Counted from the first letter of the stretch, positions 52,587-62,199 are shown. The stretch: DNA of 64,000 bases from Deltaproteobacteria bacterium (GCA_016209105.1 JACQWR010000020.1:1-64000); one strand, 5' to 3'. Made by a program: numbers and translations. The notes: generated by a model not told the origin, from the letters alone.

Positions 52587-54662
52587 ATGGAATACCAAAA
52601 TACCTTGACGACCTGCATTTACTGCGGTTGCGGCTGTTCGATGTACGTGGAAACGATCGATGGGCGCATCACCGGCGTCTGGCCGGACAAGACCAACCAG
52701 ATCAGCGGGGGCAGGCTGTGCATCAAGGGCTGGAACGTCACGGGCTTTGTAGGCCATCCCGATCGGCTGAAGAACCCGCTTCTCCGCAAGGAAGGGAAGC
52801 TTGTCGAGGTGACGTGGGACGAGGCCCTGAGCCAGGTGGCCGAGAAACTGAGCGGGATCAAGCGGGAAAGCGGCGCGGACAGCATCGGGCTAATGACTTC
52901 GGCCAAGTGCACCAACGAAGAAAATTATTTGATGAACAAATTCGCCCGCGCAGTGTTGGGCACCAACAACATTGATCACTGCGCCCGTCTCTGACATGCT
53001 CCCACGGTGGCCGGTCTGGCCGCGGCGTTCGGGAGCGGAGCGATGACCAACTCGATTCCGGAACTCGAAACGGACAGCCGTTGTATCCTCATCATGGGGT
53101 CGAACACGTCTGAAGGACACCCGCTCATTGCCAGCCGCATTGTGAAAGCCAAAGAACGTGGCGCCCGGGTGATCGTTATTGATCCCCGCGATATACAGAT
53201 CGCCCGGCTGGCCGATATGTATATCCCGTTTCGGCCCGGCGCTGACGTCGCCGTCCTCAACGGGCTCATGAATGTCATTATCAGCGAAGGGTTGGAAGAC
53301 AAGGAATTCATTGCGGCGCGCACGGAGGCGTATGCGGAGATGAAGGCTGTGGTGGAAAAATACACCCCGGAACGGGTGCAGGAAATCAGCGGCGTCCCGG
53401 CGGACATGCTGCGCGAGGCGGCGCGCCTGTACGCCCGGAACAAGCCCGCTGCGATTGTCTATGCGATGGGCATCACCCAGCATACGACCGGAGTCGACAA
53501 CGTGAAATCCATCGCCAACCTGGCAATGCTGACGGGAAACCTGGGCATTGCCGGGGCCGGCGTAAATCCGCTGCGCGGACAAAACAACGTCCAGGGGGCG
53601 TGCGACATGGGCGGCCTGCCCAACGTGTACCCCGGCTACCAGGCGGTGACCTCACCTGACGCGCAGAAGAAATTTCAGGATGCCTGGGGCGGCACGGCGG
53701 ATACAGTGGTGGGCCTGACGGTCATGGAAATGGTCAACGGCGTGGGCGACGGCACTCTTCGTGCCTTGTACGTGATGGGCGAAAATCCAATGGTCGCCGA
53801 CCCGGACCTTCATCATGCCCGCCACTGTTTGGAGAAAGCCGAGTTTCTGGTCGTTCAGGACATTTTTCTTACCGAAACGGCGCAACTGGCGCACGTGGTG
53901 CTTCCCGGCGGGGCGTTCGTTGAAAAAGACGGCACCTTCACGGGCACCGATCGGCGCGTCCAGCGCGTGCGCAAGGTGGTGAATCCACCGGGAAATGCCA
54001 TGGCGGACTGGGAGATTACCTGCCGGTTAGCCCAGCGCCTGGGGGCCGGAGGTTTTGACTTCGCCTCGCCCAAGGAGGTCATGGAGGAAATCGCCAGACT
54101 GACCCCCAGCTACGGGGGCATCAGCTATGAACGCCTGGAAGAACTGGGCTTTCTGCACTGGCCGTGCCCCGCGGCCGATCATCCCGGCACCCCGTACCTG
54201 CATAAGGGCAAGTTCTCACGCGGACAGGGGCAGTTTCACGCGGTTGAGTTCAAAGAGCCTGCGGAGTCGCCCGACCAGGATTATCCCCTCACGTTGACCA
54301 CCGGTCGGCTGATGTTCCACTTCCATACGGGCAGCATGACCCGGCGCTCGGAGAAGCTTCACCAGGAGGTGCCGGAGGCCTACGTCGAGATCCACCCCGA
54401 CGATGCCGCCCGGATCAGCTTCAAGCGGGGCCAGCGGGTGCGAGTGCACAGCCGGCGCGGGCAGATCGAATTGGACGTGCGCGTCACCAAGCGCATCAAA
54501 CCGGGCGTCGTCTTCATCCCGTTCCACTTTGCCGAGGCTGCGGCCAACGTGCTGACCCACGCCGCGATTGACCCGACAGCCAAAATCCCGGAGTATAAGG
54601 TCTGCGCGGTAAAGATGGAAACCATCGGGGTGAAAGAAGCAAAATCCCAGGGACCTTCGTAA
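52587..54662 (+). CDS. fdhA: Formate dehydrogenase catalytic subunit, predicted selenoprotein
   Basis: 691 residues when TGA 52992-52994 is read as selenocysteine (U136). NIDHCARL-U-HAPTVAGL is the classic formate dehydrogenase Sec site (U140 in Escherichia coli FdhF) that binds Mo or W. N-terminal CIYCGCGCSMYV with IKGWNVTGFVGHPDRL holds one [4Fe-4S] cluster; the C-terminal GRLMFHFHTGSMTRRSE and FIPFHFAEAAANVLTHAAID bind the molybdopterin dinucleotides. Length is close to FdhF. Forty bases separate it from the Fe-S gene. It oxidises formate or reduces CO2 for the Hdr complex. Confidence 0.93.
52992..53023 (+). promoter_or_regulatory. UGA codon with SECIS-like hairpin in fdhA
   Basis: TGA 52992-52994, then stem GTGGCC (53007-53012), loop GGTCT (53013-53017) and GGCCGC (53018-53023), including one G-U pair. 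GGUC begins 19 bases after the UGA, the same spacing and loop as Escherichia coli fdhF. Confidence 0.8.
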
Positions 54663-54664
54663 AA

Positions 54665-54873
54665 TATGCGAAGCCGGAAACGGGATTCTTTTCGTGAGTG
54701 ATCTCTGTGAAGTATTAAAGATTAAAAAGGAAGATATTGAAGATACTCCACGTTCTGGAACCGAGCTGGATACGGCTTACATCCTTGGGATGCCCAAAAC
54801 GAAGGGGAGCGTGAAAATCCTACTCGACATAGATTACGTTCTGAATAGGGAGGCGTTTACGGAGTTTTCGTGA
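54665..54873 (+). pseudogene. CheW C-terminal remnant
   Basis: Directly after fdhA the plus strand encodes phrases typical of the CheW C-terminus: GILFVSDLCEVLKI, IEDTPRSGTELDTAYILGM and GSVKILLDIDYVL, ending EFS and TGA at 54871-54873. Only about 65 residues remain of a domain of about 150. The two parts appear to be in different frames (position near 54717), pointing to a frameshift, but the exact base is uncertain. No chemotaxis genes are nearby, so this is a relic. Confidence 0.6.
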
Positions 54874-55648
54874 ACCGGGGCAGCCGTTTTTGGAGGAAAG
54901 CAGAAACGCCTTCTCTCCCGTTGGGATGATCGGCGCAAAAGGAAATAAACTCTTTCTCTCTTTCAAGTTGCACTTCAAGCGATGTACCAAAGGAATCTGT
55001 AAGCAGCTTTTTTGATGCGGAAAAAGAAGAAAGAGGCCTCTTCAAGACCTCTTCAATAAATTCAAAAGCCTGTTGAGAGGCTTTGCCGTCTTCAGCCACT
55101 TTTGTCACGAGACCCCAGGAAAGGGCCTTTTCTGATGAAATAGGTTGATCAAGGGCTGCTATTTCAATGCTCCTTGCAAGACCGACCAATCTGGGGAGAG
55201 AAAAACTTCCGCCCCCATCAATGCTAAGCCCGTTACTCGTGTAGGCTTGTCTTAAAACCGCCGATGCTTCCATAATCCTGAAATCGCAAGAAAGGGCCAG
55301 AGAAAAACCGCCGCCTGCTGCAAATCCGTTAATGGCGGCTACAACAGGCTTGGGCATTCTTCTTATTTCCAAAATAGCCTGATGAAAAATTGTCGCCAGA
55401 AGGCGAAATGACTCCCCAGGGCTTTTCCCCCCGCAATCGGAAAGCCATTTGAGATCGCCGCCTGCGCAAAAGGCTTTGCCTGCGCCTGTAATAATAACCC
55501 CAAAGACTTTGGGATCGGCTGATAGTTCGAAAAGAATCTTACCAAGGGTTTCCGTCATCTCCCGATGAAATGCATTCATGAACGGAGGTCTGTTTAGCGT
55601 AATTGTTGCGATTCCATCCGTTGTTTCTACCTTTATCGTGTTCTCCAT
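54857..55648 (-). CDS. Enoyl-CoA hydratase/isomerase (crotonase family)
   Basis: 263 residues. The first oxyanion-hole segment is AFCAGGDLKWLSDC and the second is GFAAGGGFSLALSCDF; the acyl-CoA region is present (SNGLSIDGGGSFSLPRLVG). The two glutamates that catalyse hydration in crotonase are both missing (GGGFSLA rather than GGGCELA, GLSIDGGGS rather than P-G-A-G-G), a pattern more like PaaG-type isomerases. It stands alone, with a family-typical length, and overlaps the CheW remnant by 17 bases. Could serve in fatty acid or aromatic acid breakdown. Confidence 0.82.
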   Translation of the reverse strand: MENTIKVETTDGIATITLNRPPFMNAFHREMTETLGKILFELSADPKVFGVIITGAGKAFCAGGDLKWLSDCGGKSPGESFRLLATIFHQAILEIRRMPKPVVAAINGFAAGGGFSLALSCDFRIMEASAVLRQAYTSNGLSIDGGGSFSLPRLVGLARSIEIAALDQPISSEKALSWGLVTKVAEDGKASQQAFEFIEEVLKRPLSSFSASKKLLTDSFGTSLEVQLEREKEFISFCADHPNGREGVSAFLQKRLPRFTKTP

Positions 55649-55663
55649 ACAAATAATTCCCCG

Positions 55664-55852
55664 TTATTGATAGTTGATCCCTTCCCGGAATTTACGGGCC
55701 CGGATAGGGCTGATAGCTATTTCGATGCCGTTCTTCAACTGCTCAATCGCTTTTTCAATCTCGCCCAAATCAGCAGAGATGAGAGCCAGATACAGAGTGC
55801 GTTCATATATTCCCGCATGAAAACGGTGTCCCTTTAGGGTGGGTTGCCGCAC
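55664..55852 (-). CDS. Small possible protein or remnant, TPR-like
   Basis: A 62-residue frame with a GTG start directly after the stop of the upstream gene. The middle (YLALISADLGEIEKAIEQLK) looks like a single helical hairpin of TPR type. There is no obvious ribosome site and no recognised family. It may be a remnant of a longer gene or not expressed. Confidence 0.3.
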   Translation of the reverse strand: MRQPTLKGHRFHAGIYERTLYLALISADLGEIEKAIEQLKNGIEIAISPIRARKFREGINYQ

Positions 55853-56890
55853 TCACCCGCCGTAGGCGGTTCGGCCGTCGGGAGCAATGCGGATCGCCTT
55901 GTGGAACTTGCGCTCGTTCTGGTCGCCGGCAGGGGCATGGATCTGCCATACGATGGTACCGTCAGGGGCGATCTCAATCAGCTTGTCCCCCGCCGAGCCC
56001 AAAGTGTTGCCGTTGGGCAGACGGTTGGCTTCGCGATTGAGGAGAAGGGCACGCTCGCCTTCCGGGTGCGACCAACTCCACACCTCAGCGCCGGTTGCCC
56101 GATCAATCTCCACATAGCGATTCGGCTGCCGCAGAGCGAGCAGAATGTGGCCGTTGTCAAGGGGTTCTGGTTCGTGGTTGAGAACGCCGACGATCCGCCC
56201 TTCGGTGGACAAGCCGACACGCCGGTCATGGCCGCGGAAGGTGATATGCCACACAACCCTTCCGGACGGATCAACCTCGACGATGGTGTTGAAGTTGCGG
56301 ATGCTGATAAGCGTGTTCCCGTTGGCGAGACGGGTGACGGAATTGACGTGCATCCAACCCTCGAAGTCGACGCCGGCGAACGGCGGCCTATCGAACGCCT
56401 CGACGCCATACCACGACCACACGGTACGCCCTTCGCGATCAACCTCGACCACGACAGGGCTGCCCTTGGGTTGCCACGCCCGGTTGTAGAGCGTATTACC
56501 GTTCGGCAGGCGGTCGGCGTCGTGTGAGGCGCCCCCGTCCTCGTGCTTCCACACGACGCGGCCCAAGCGGTCGATCTCGTAGATGCCGCGATTGGTCATG
56601 GTGAACAGGATGTTGCCGTTGTCGAGCAGGCTGGCGTCGAGCAGGGCGCTGCGGTCGCCTCGTTCCACACGCAGCCTGTGCTGCCACACGACCTTTCCGG
56701 AGAAGTCGACCTCCACGATGCGCGGCCATTTGACTTGGGACATGTCGCACAGCAAGGTGGTGCCGGGAAACACTCGGGCGGCATCATAGACGCTGACCTT
56801 GTAGTCGCCGGCCCGCACCGTATCCGCCCACGCCGCGCCAAGCAAGAGGCCGGCAGCGACAACCGCAATCCAGTTCATTTTTCCACGCAT
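55853..56890 (-). CDS. Secreted arylsulfotransferase-like beta-propeller protein
   Basis: 345 residues from ATG 56890 (GAGGAGG 7 bases upstream). Signal peptide (cleavage near VRA-GD), then about six repeats of the type NGNILFTMTNRGIYEIDRLG, with recurrent LPNGNTL and G-x-V-V-W. This resembles the ASST/PQQ-like propeller family. The ASST active-site histidines and arginine cannot be confirmed, so the enzyme role is uncertain. It ends at RTAYGG, earlier than typical ASST (about 570 residues). Transcribed alone. Confidence 0.65.
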   Translation of the reverse strand: MRGKMNWIAVVAAGLLLGAAWADTVRAGDYKVSVYDAARVFPGTTLLCDMSQVKWPRIVEVDFSGKVVWQHRLRVERGDRSALLDASLLDNGNILFTMTNRGIYEIDRLGRVVWKHEDGGASHDADRLPNGNTLYNRAWQPKGSPVVVEVDREGRTVWSWYGVEAFDRPPFAGVDFEGWMHVNSVTRLANGNTLISIRNFNTIVEVDPSGRVVWHITFRGHDRRVGLSTEGRIVGVLNHEPEPLDNGHILLALRQPNRYVEIDRATGAEVWSWSHPEGERALLLNREANRLPNGNTLGSAGDKLIEIAPDGTIVWQIHAPAGDQNERKFHKAIRIAPDGRTAYGG

Positions 56891-57077
56891 GATGGTTCCT
56901 CCTCGATGTTGTAGCCTTGCGCCGACAGGACAAGGGTACCCCGATTTTCCCACCCCGCCCGTTCCCCTTAAGCACTCTTTTCTTTCGGCTGGATGCGATT
57001 TCCGCAGAAGACAGGGAACCCAGAATGCCGCCACGTTGAGAGGATGGCAATAACGGCGCCGGGAACCTTCAGGCATA

Positions 57078-58085
57078 TTATCTTGATTTCTGATGATAGG
57101 GAGATATCTTTTGCAAATATTCTCCAATGGTTCTCTTTCTGCAAGCAGGACAGAACTCGAGATATGTATCAGTATATCTCTTATGGATCTTTTCCATCAG
57201 GGGCTCAGGCACAAACAGTGCCCCGCATCTCTTGCAGGATTCAAGCTCCACTGACCTGATCTCCTGTTTTGTAAAGAAATTATATAACCTTTTCAGACTT
57301 ATCTCGTGACGCAACTCTGCTGCGTCATCCGGGCATGCATTTACGCATGAGGCGCAGCAGATACATTGATAATGCGAATAATTGAATAGACGCAAATTTT
57401 TTACGTCCTTGGATTCGAGTGTCCCTGTGGGACAAGCCAAGACACAAGCTGCGCAACCCGTGCACGTTTCTATATTCATCGTCGTTCTGCAGAAGAGGAA
57501 CACCGTGGCAATTATCATTATCTCTCCGCTCAGTATATGTATTGTCCACATATTGTTTCCGAAGAACGGGATCTGACCAAGGGTTCCATGGGTCAAACAA
57601 TAACCTGTCGCAAAGGGTAAGGCAGCCATGATGATTATAAGATAGTCTGCAAAGGATGACTTCATTCTGATCTCTTTGGTTGCGAAGTGTCTTATAATAA
57701 AGAAGACAACAAGCACTAATAACAGGATCGTCATCCCGTCCGCCCATTCATCAGACAATGGGGACCAAGACCATTCAAGACGGGAATTCTCCCATAATGA
57801 GATGTGTCCGGCCAGTCCTATTGGGACGACAAAAAGGCAAACATGAAAAACATAGCGGAGCAATGAATAGACAGGTTTCTTGAGTGCTGCCTTATGAAAA
57901 GGCGCCAGGAATTGGCCGAAAATCTTAAAAAAATAAGTGCCCCTGTTTTCTTTATCTTTACTGCCCTGAATTATCGAAAATACAAAAAAGAAGATCCGTA
58001 TAATTATCCCAACACCTAAGAAAATAAAGCTAAACGTTAAGAGAGGTCCTTCTATAATTGCTGCAATATCCATTGCCAGATTCAT
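57078..58085 (-). CDS. Membrane-bound Fe-S oxidoreductase (nitrate reductase gamma-like)
   Basis: 335 residues. About five membrane helices in the first 200 residues with conserved histidines (YVFHVCLF, GHISLW, FFIIRHFA, WTIHILSG) that could bind haem b, as in NarI/DsrM proteins. Then two [4Fe-4S] motifs, CTGCAACVLACPTG and CICCASCVNACPDD, and a zinc ribbon at the end (CKRCGALF, CPACRKR). It could move electrons between quinones and cytoplasmic Fe-S partners. No neighbour shows the partner. Confidence 0.7.
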   Translation of the reverse strand: MNLAMDIAAIIEGPLLTFSFIFLGVGIIIRIFFFVFSIIQGSKDKENRGTYFFKIFGQFLAPFHKAALKKPVYSLLRYVFHVCLFVVPIGLAGHISLWENSRLEWSWSPLSDEWADGMTILLLVLVVFFIIRHFATKEIRMKSSFADYLIIIMAALPFATGYCLTHGTLGQIPFFGNNMWTIHILSGEIMIIATVFLFCRTTMNIETCTGCAACVLACPTGTLESKDVKNLRLFNYSHYQCICCASCVNACPDDAAELRHEISLKRLYNFFTKQEIRSVELESCKRCGALFVPEPLMEKIHKRYTDTYLEFCPACRKRTIGEYLQKISPYHQKSR

Positions 58086-58266
58086 TACTCCGGGGCGCGT
58101 CTATAGATATAATCACATTAAAAGTCGGATGAAATGTTCAACATATTGCCGATGTTCACTCTTATAGTATGAACCGGGTATTATAAAAGACTTGATGCAG
58201 GTTTAACATGGTGTCAGATCTTTTACAATTACCTTTTTTGAAAAGATTAAGAAATTTACGGTGTCA

Positions 58267-59481
58267 TCAATAGCCAATTATTTTAAAAATGCCCTGGCCT
58301 TCCATGGGTTTTCTCTCCACGAGCTGTCCCACCTTTACCCGTTTGACTGCCTCCGGTGGGCCTTGCACCATGACCCACGCCTTATCGGCCTGGAGCTGAT
58401 CCGTTACTTTGAGCGCTACCGGCAGCTTCACAACGTCACAGGAGACCTTCTTCTCATCGAAGGGATCTGCTATCGCCTGGAACGTGGAAACGATAAGCTC
58501 GGAACCGACTTTCAGTCCCTGCTTTTCGCCTACATTGATCAGGGCGCTCCGTTCCTTTCCGTCGGGGCTGGTTCTCATCTGAACGATATACCCTTTGACG
58601 ATAAACCACTTGGAAAGCAAGGGCCTGGCATTTTCCAGGGCCTTGGCTGCCGCTTTTTTCATTCCGCCGATCATGGCGTCATAGTTGGGATAGGGTATCT
58701 TACCGATGATCTGTTTTCCCGTGACGATCTTGGAAAACAGGACTTCACCCGTTTCCACATCCAGAATTCTCAGAGCCACATCCGTGCTGATGTTCCACCC
58801 TTCCTGTGTTTCCAGACCGGCGGCCGTGACGAATCCCGCTATATTAAACAGGGTATTGTCGCTTTTGCGTTCGAGGCCTTTTCTCGCGGATTCGTACGTT
58901 TTATAGGAAAGATCAATGTTGTTTACAGAGCCGGTAATGATAAATTTCACTCCGGCCAGTTTGCCGAGACGGGCCAGCGTGTTCTCATCGGTCAGGCCGG
59001 AGCGCTGGAACTGGTATTCCGTCATGATCTTTTCCATCTCTTTCCTGGTATAGACCGTCGCCCCGCCCATGTTGACAAGTTCGTCGGTCACGCCGTCTTC
59101 CATGCTTTCACTGAGCTTTGCGTTTATCTGCCGCTGTGTCGTCTGGGCATCCTGTTGGAATTTGGTCTTTTCCTTTTCACCCCAGACGACACCCGCCGCA
59201 CCGGGGACGACGCCCACGGCGGCGCCCCCGACCGCCGTTCTTTCCCCGGTTCCCTGTACGTTTGTCTGCACAACGTTGGCATAATCGAAGGTGGTGTTAT
59301 TCGTGAAATTGACGACGGCCACCTTTATATTCGCCGATTCATAGCTTGATTTGCAGACAGGGGGTATGGTTTCCTTCGGCCCCGCGTCAACCATGAACTG
59401 GGTTGGATCAAATTTTATTGTTCCGGCACAGGCTGCAAGAAAAAGTGAGGCGACAATGAATATCAGGGACTTTCTAACCAT
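58267..59481 (-). CDS. CsgG/HfaB-like outer-membrane lipoprotein
   Basis: 404 residues. Lipobox LAAC at 15-18 gives a lipoprotein. The CsgG-type domain has ANIKVAVVNFTNNTTFDYAN, VTDELVNMGGATVYTRKEME, and LGKLAGVKFIITGSVNNID. CsgG proteins form secretion pores for curli in the outer membrane, but many homologues in deltaproteobacteria accompany other surface proteins. It is longer than CsgG (277) and has an extra C-terminal domain (about 290-404, KGYIVQMRTSPDGKERSALI). The FlgT-like gene 14 bases upstream in the transcript suggests joint action. Confidence 0.75.
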   Translation of the reverse strand: MVRKSLIFIVASLFLAACAGTIKFDPTQFMVDAGPKETIPPVCKSSYESANIKVAVVNFTNNTTFDYANVVQTNVQGTGERTAVGGAAVGVVPGAAGVVWGEKEKTKFQQDAQTTQRQINAKLSESMEDGVTDELVNMGGATVYTRKEMEKIMTEYQFQRSGLTDENTLARLGKLAGVKFIITGSVNNIDLSYKTYESARKGLERKSDNTLFNIAGFVTAAGLETQEGWNISTDVALRILDVETGEVLFSKIVTGKQIIGKIPYPNYDAMIGGMKKAAAKALENARPLLSKWFIVKGYIVQMRTSPDGKERSALINVGEKQGLKVGSELIVSTFQAIADPFDEKKVSCDVVKLPVALKVTDQLQADKAWVMVQGPPEAVKRVKVGQLVERKPMEGQGIFKIIGY

Positions 59482-59495
59482 GCCATCCTCCTTGC

Positions 59496-60632
59496 TTATT
59501 TTTCATAATCGAGTGTTATGGAATAGGGGGAAAAATTCGCGATCGTGAATTTTCCCTTCTGTTTGATGCTGTTGGCAAGGTACAACGTGTTTTCGGGATA
59601 GCTTACTATGTATTCACCCATGCCCTTTTCTTCCACGCCTGCCACCCACACGATGTTCTGCAGCATGCCTTTCAGTTCCATCGTCGCGTCAATATCGGTG
59701 ACACCGTTCACCTTGACGCTGATTTTCTTGATATTGCCCTGGATGTACTGGGCCACCTTGTCGAGAACGACCGGGGTGAATTTTTCCGACAGATCCTTGA
59801 GCCCTTCGGCAGCGGCGTCCTCCACGTTGTTTGCAATGCCTTTGCCCTGTGACGTTCCCGCCGTGAGCACCTCCATGTTGCCGGTCTTGTTGTTTTTCGC
59901 GACGATCCGGTAGGTGAGCCTGACGGTTACGTTATTGAAGGGCATGGCGATCCCATAGCCGATGTCTTCCCCCTTCTTGGTCGAAATCGCATATTCTGTT
60001 TTGCCGATGATGATAACGTTCGAGAGAAATTTGTACATCATGCTGCGTACGGCGAGGGTGCTGCCGCTCTTCACGGCGGTTTCAATTTCTGAGGCATCAA
60101 CGGCATGGGTTGGCGCCACATCCACCACCGTATAGCCCTGATCGGTGAGTTTTCCCGTGAGGATTTCGGACAGGATGTTGGTTTCTTCATACTCGTCCGC
60201 ACCCTTGGCTGCATTCGGTTTACGGGCCGGTATGAAAACGGCGACGGAGTTGTTGAGCGCCATCGAGGAAACGGCTTCCTTGGCCTTCGTCGGTTCAACG
60301 CAGGCCTTGATCCTCACCGTGAGCATATCGGATTTGCTTTCCTGTCCCAGTACCTGGAAGCTTTTTACCACGCCGGCCGCCTGCGCCTTGATGACGTCTT
60401 CCACCAGGGTGAAATTCTGGACAAAGCTCTGCGCCTTTACCTGCGTTCCCACCGTCTTTTCTATTGCGGACCACTTCGCCCTGGCGATAGCCTCCATTTT
60501 TGCGGAAGGGAGGTCGCCGCTGATGATAATCGCTTCGCCGTCGGCGTCAATGCACTTCTCCTCACAGACACCTTCGGACGCAAATTGAAAAACAAGCAAC
60601 AGGGAAAAAATTGTCGCGGTTATTCTACGCAT
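59496..60632 (-). CDS. FlgT-like / LPP20-type secreted protein
   Basis: 378 residues. Signal peptide (cleavage near GVCEEK). The region of about 30-115 (DADGEAIIISGDLPSAKMEA, TVGTQVKAQSFVQNFTLVED) resembles the N-terminal domain of FlgT and LPP20-like proteins: short helices with Ala-Arg-x-x-A. It is probably periplasmic or outer-membrane-associated. No flagellar genes are present in the window. It is the first gene of a two-gene operon with the CsgG-like lipoprotein. Confidence 0.65.
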   Translation of the reverse strand: MRRITATIFSLLLVFQFASEGVCEEKCIDADGEAIIISGDLPSAKMEAIARAKWSAIEKTVGTQVKAQSFVQNFTLVEDVIKAQAAGVVKSFQVLGQESKSDMLTVRIKACVEPTKAKEAVSSMALNNSVAVFIPARKPNAAKGADEYEETNILSEILTGKLTDQGYTVVDVAPTHAVDASEIETAVKSGSTLAVRSMMYKFLSNVIIIGKTEYAISTKKGEDIGYGIAMPFNNVTVRLTYRIVAKNNKTGNMEVLTAGTSQGKGIANNVEDAAAEGLKDLSEKFTPVVLDKVAQYIQGNIKKISVKVNGVTDIDATMELKGMLQNIVWVAGVEEKGMGEYIVSYPENTLYLANSIKQKGKFTIANFSPYSITLDYEK

Positions 60633-60770
60633 GGGTCAACCTCCCTTTTTACCGGGGTTTCTGTTAACGTTCATCGGAAATAATTTCTGTCGGCAGCCTT
60701 TCCCCTCCGCTTGGCAAGCTCCGTCACTTTACTGAAAAAAAGGGGGTTTGTAAAGGGATTGGAAAACGAA

Positions 60771-62147
60771 CTACTTACCAACACAGAACGAGGAAAATAT
60801 CCTGTCCAACACTTCTTCGCTGGTCGTTTTTCCGGTGATCTCCCCCATGCTTTCGAGGGCATCGCGTATATCCAGGGACACAAGTTCGGGAGGCGAATTC
60901 CGATGGATTTCTTCACTGGCCTGCGTGAGCAGACCGGCGGTCTTTTCCAGGGCGGTCTTGTGCCGGATGTTCGTGATAAACAATGCCGGCGCAGAAACAC
61001 CGCTGTTTCCCATGGCGAGGTTGTAGATTGCTTCTTTCAGATCGGGGACACCTTCTCCGTACTTTGCAGAAATCCGGAGGGGATCCATCCCGGGCAACAG
61101 ATCGCGGATTTCCGTTGTGCTGATCCGGTGGGGCAAGTCGGCCTTATTGATAACCGGGATGGTTTTTCTCGTTTTATTTATTTCCATGATGGCAAGGTCT
61201 TCTTTTGTGAGTTCACTGCTTCCGTCAAGAACCAGAATGACCACATCTGCCAGAGACAGCCGTTCCTGTACAAAATCGAGGCCCTCTTTTTCAATCATGT
61301 TTTCGGGAGTTCTGATTCCTGCGGTATCGGTGAGCTTGAGGGGTACCCCCCTGATGCGTATGGTTTCCTCGATGAAATCCCTGGTCGTACCGGGGAGCGG
61401 GGTGACAATAGCGCGTTTTTCACCGAGAAGCCGATTCAGGAGACTTGATTTTCCGACGTTCGGTTTCCCCGTAATGACGGCATTTATGCCCTGCCGGTAT
61501 ATCTTTCCCTCTTCATACGTGGATAAGAGAACTTGAATTTCCTCAATGATGGTTTGGAGTTTATCCGCAACAGGATGGAAGGATACGGCCGTTTCATCCT
61601 CGGGAAAATCTATTGCAGCTTCAAGCATGGCGAGGATATCCCTGACTGCCGTGCGGATGCCTTCAATTCTCAGGGAGAGATCGCCCTTGAGGTGGGATAA
61701 GGCCAGTTCCCGCGCCCGGTCGGTGCTTGCCATGATTATGTCGAGGACTGCTTCCGCCTGGGAGAGGTCAATGCGGTTGTTGAGAAACGCCCTTTTCGTG
61801 AATTCGCCGGGTTCGGCAAGACGGGCGCCGCTTTTCAGGATTTCACTGAGGATTGTCTCCGTAATCAGGCTGCCGCCGTGGCAGCTGATTTCCACCGTAT
61901 CTTCTCCGGTGTACGAGCGGGGCTTTCTCATGATGGTGAGCAGAACTTCATCCAGGACTGTGCCTGTGGCGGATGAGACGATGTCCCCGTGGTAGAGGCG
62001 GTGGCTCTGAAGGCGTGCTGCTCCATGCCTTGCCTTGAAGAGCTTATGGGCGATTTCTTCCGACCGGGGACCGGTGATCCGTATCAGTCCGATGCCCCCC
62101 GTACCCGGCGGGGTGGCTATGGCCGCAATGGTGTCGCTCAATACCAC
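60771..62147 (-). CDS. mnmE: tRNA modification GTPase MnmE
   Basis: 458 residues from a GTG start at 62147, matching the family length (about 455). The N-terminal folate-binding domain starts SDTIAAIATPPGTGGIGLI, the G domain has GKPNVGKSSLLNRLLG, LTDTAGIRTP and INKADLP, and the C-terminus ends with the catalytic CxGK motif FCVGK. With MnmG it modifies the wobble uridine of tRNAs. A longer reading upstream lacks similarity. Order yidC-jag-mnmE is the usual set next to the replication origin. Confidence 0.94.
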   Translation of the reverse strand: MVLSDTIAAIATPPGTGGIGLIRITGPRSEEIAHKLFKARHGAARLQSHRLYHGDIVSSATGTVLDEVLLTIMRKPRSYTGEDTVEISCHGGSLITETILSEILKSGARLAEPGEFTKRAFLNNRIDLSQAEAVLDIIMASTDRARELALSHLKGDLSLRIEGIRTAVRDILAMLEAAIDFPEDETAVSFHPVADKLQTIIEEIQVLLSTYEEGKIYRQGINAVITGKPNVGKSSLLNRLLGEKRAIVTPLPGTTRDFIEETIRIRGVPLKLTDTAGIRTPENMIEKEGLDFVQERLSLADVVILVLDGSSELTKEDLAIMEINKTRKTIPVINKADLPHRISTTEIRDLLPGMDPLRISAKYGEGVPDLKEAIYNLAMGNSGVSAPALFITNIRHKTALEKTAGLLTQASEEIHRNSPPELVSLDIRDALESMGEITGKTTSEEVLDRIFSSFCVGK

Positions 62148-62199
62148 AAACGATGGCCTCGCACAACCTGTCTTCCCGCAAAAAAGGGAGGGACTCTTA

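Noticed and set aside
52992..52994. The TGA in fdhA as the end of one gene and start of another
   Set aside because: The context CARL-U-HAPTV is the known formate dehydrogenase selenocysteine site and the frame continues to a full-length enzyme.
55844..56527. A 227-residue plus-strand frame opposite the propeller protein
   Set aside because: The minus strand has a clear signal peptide and regular propeller repeats; the plus frame mirrors the repeat structure only.
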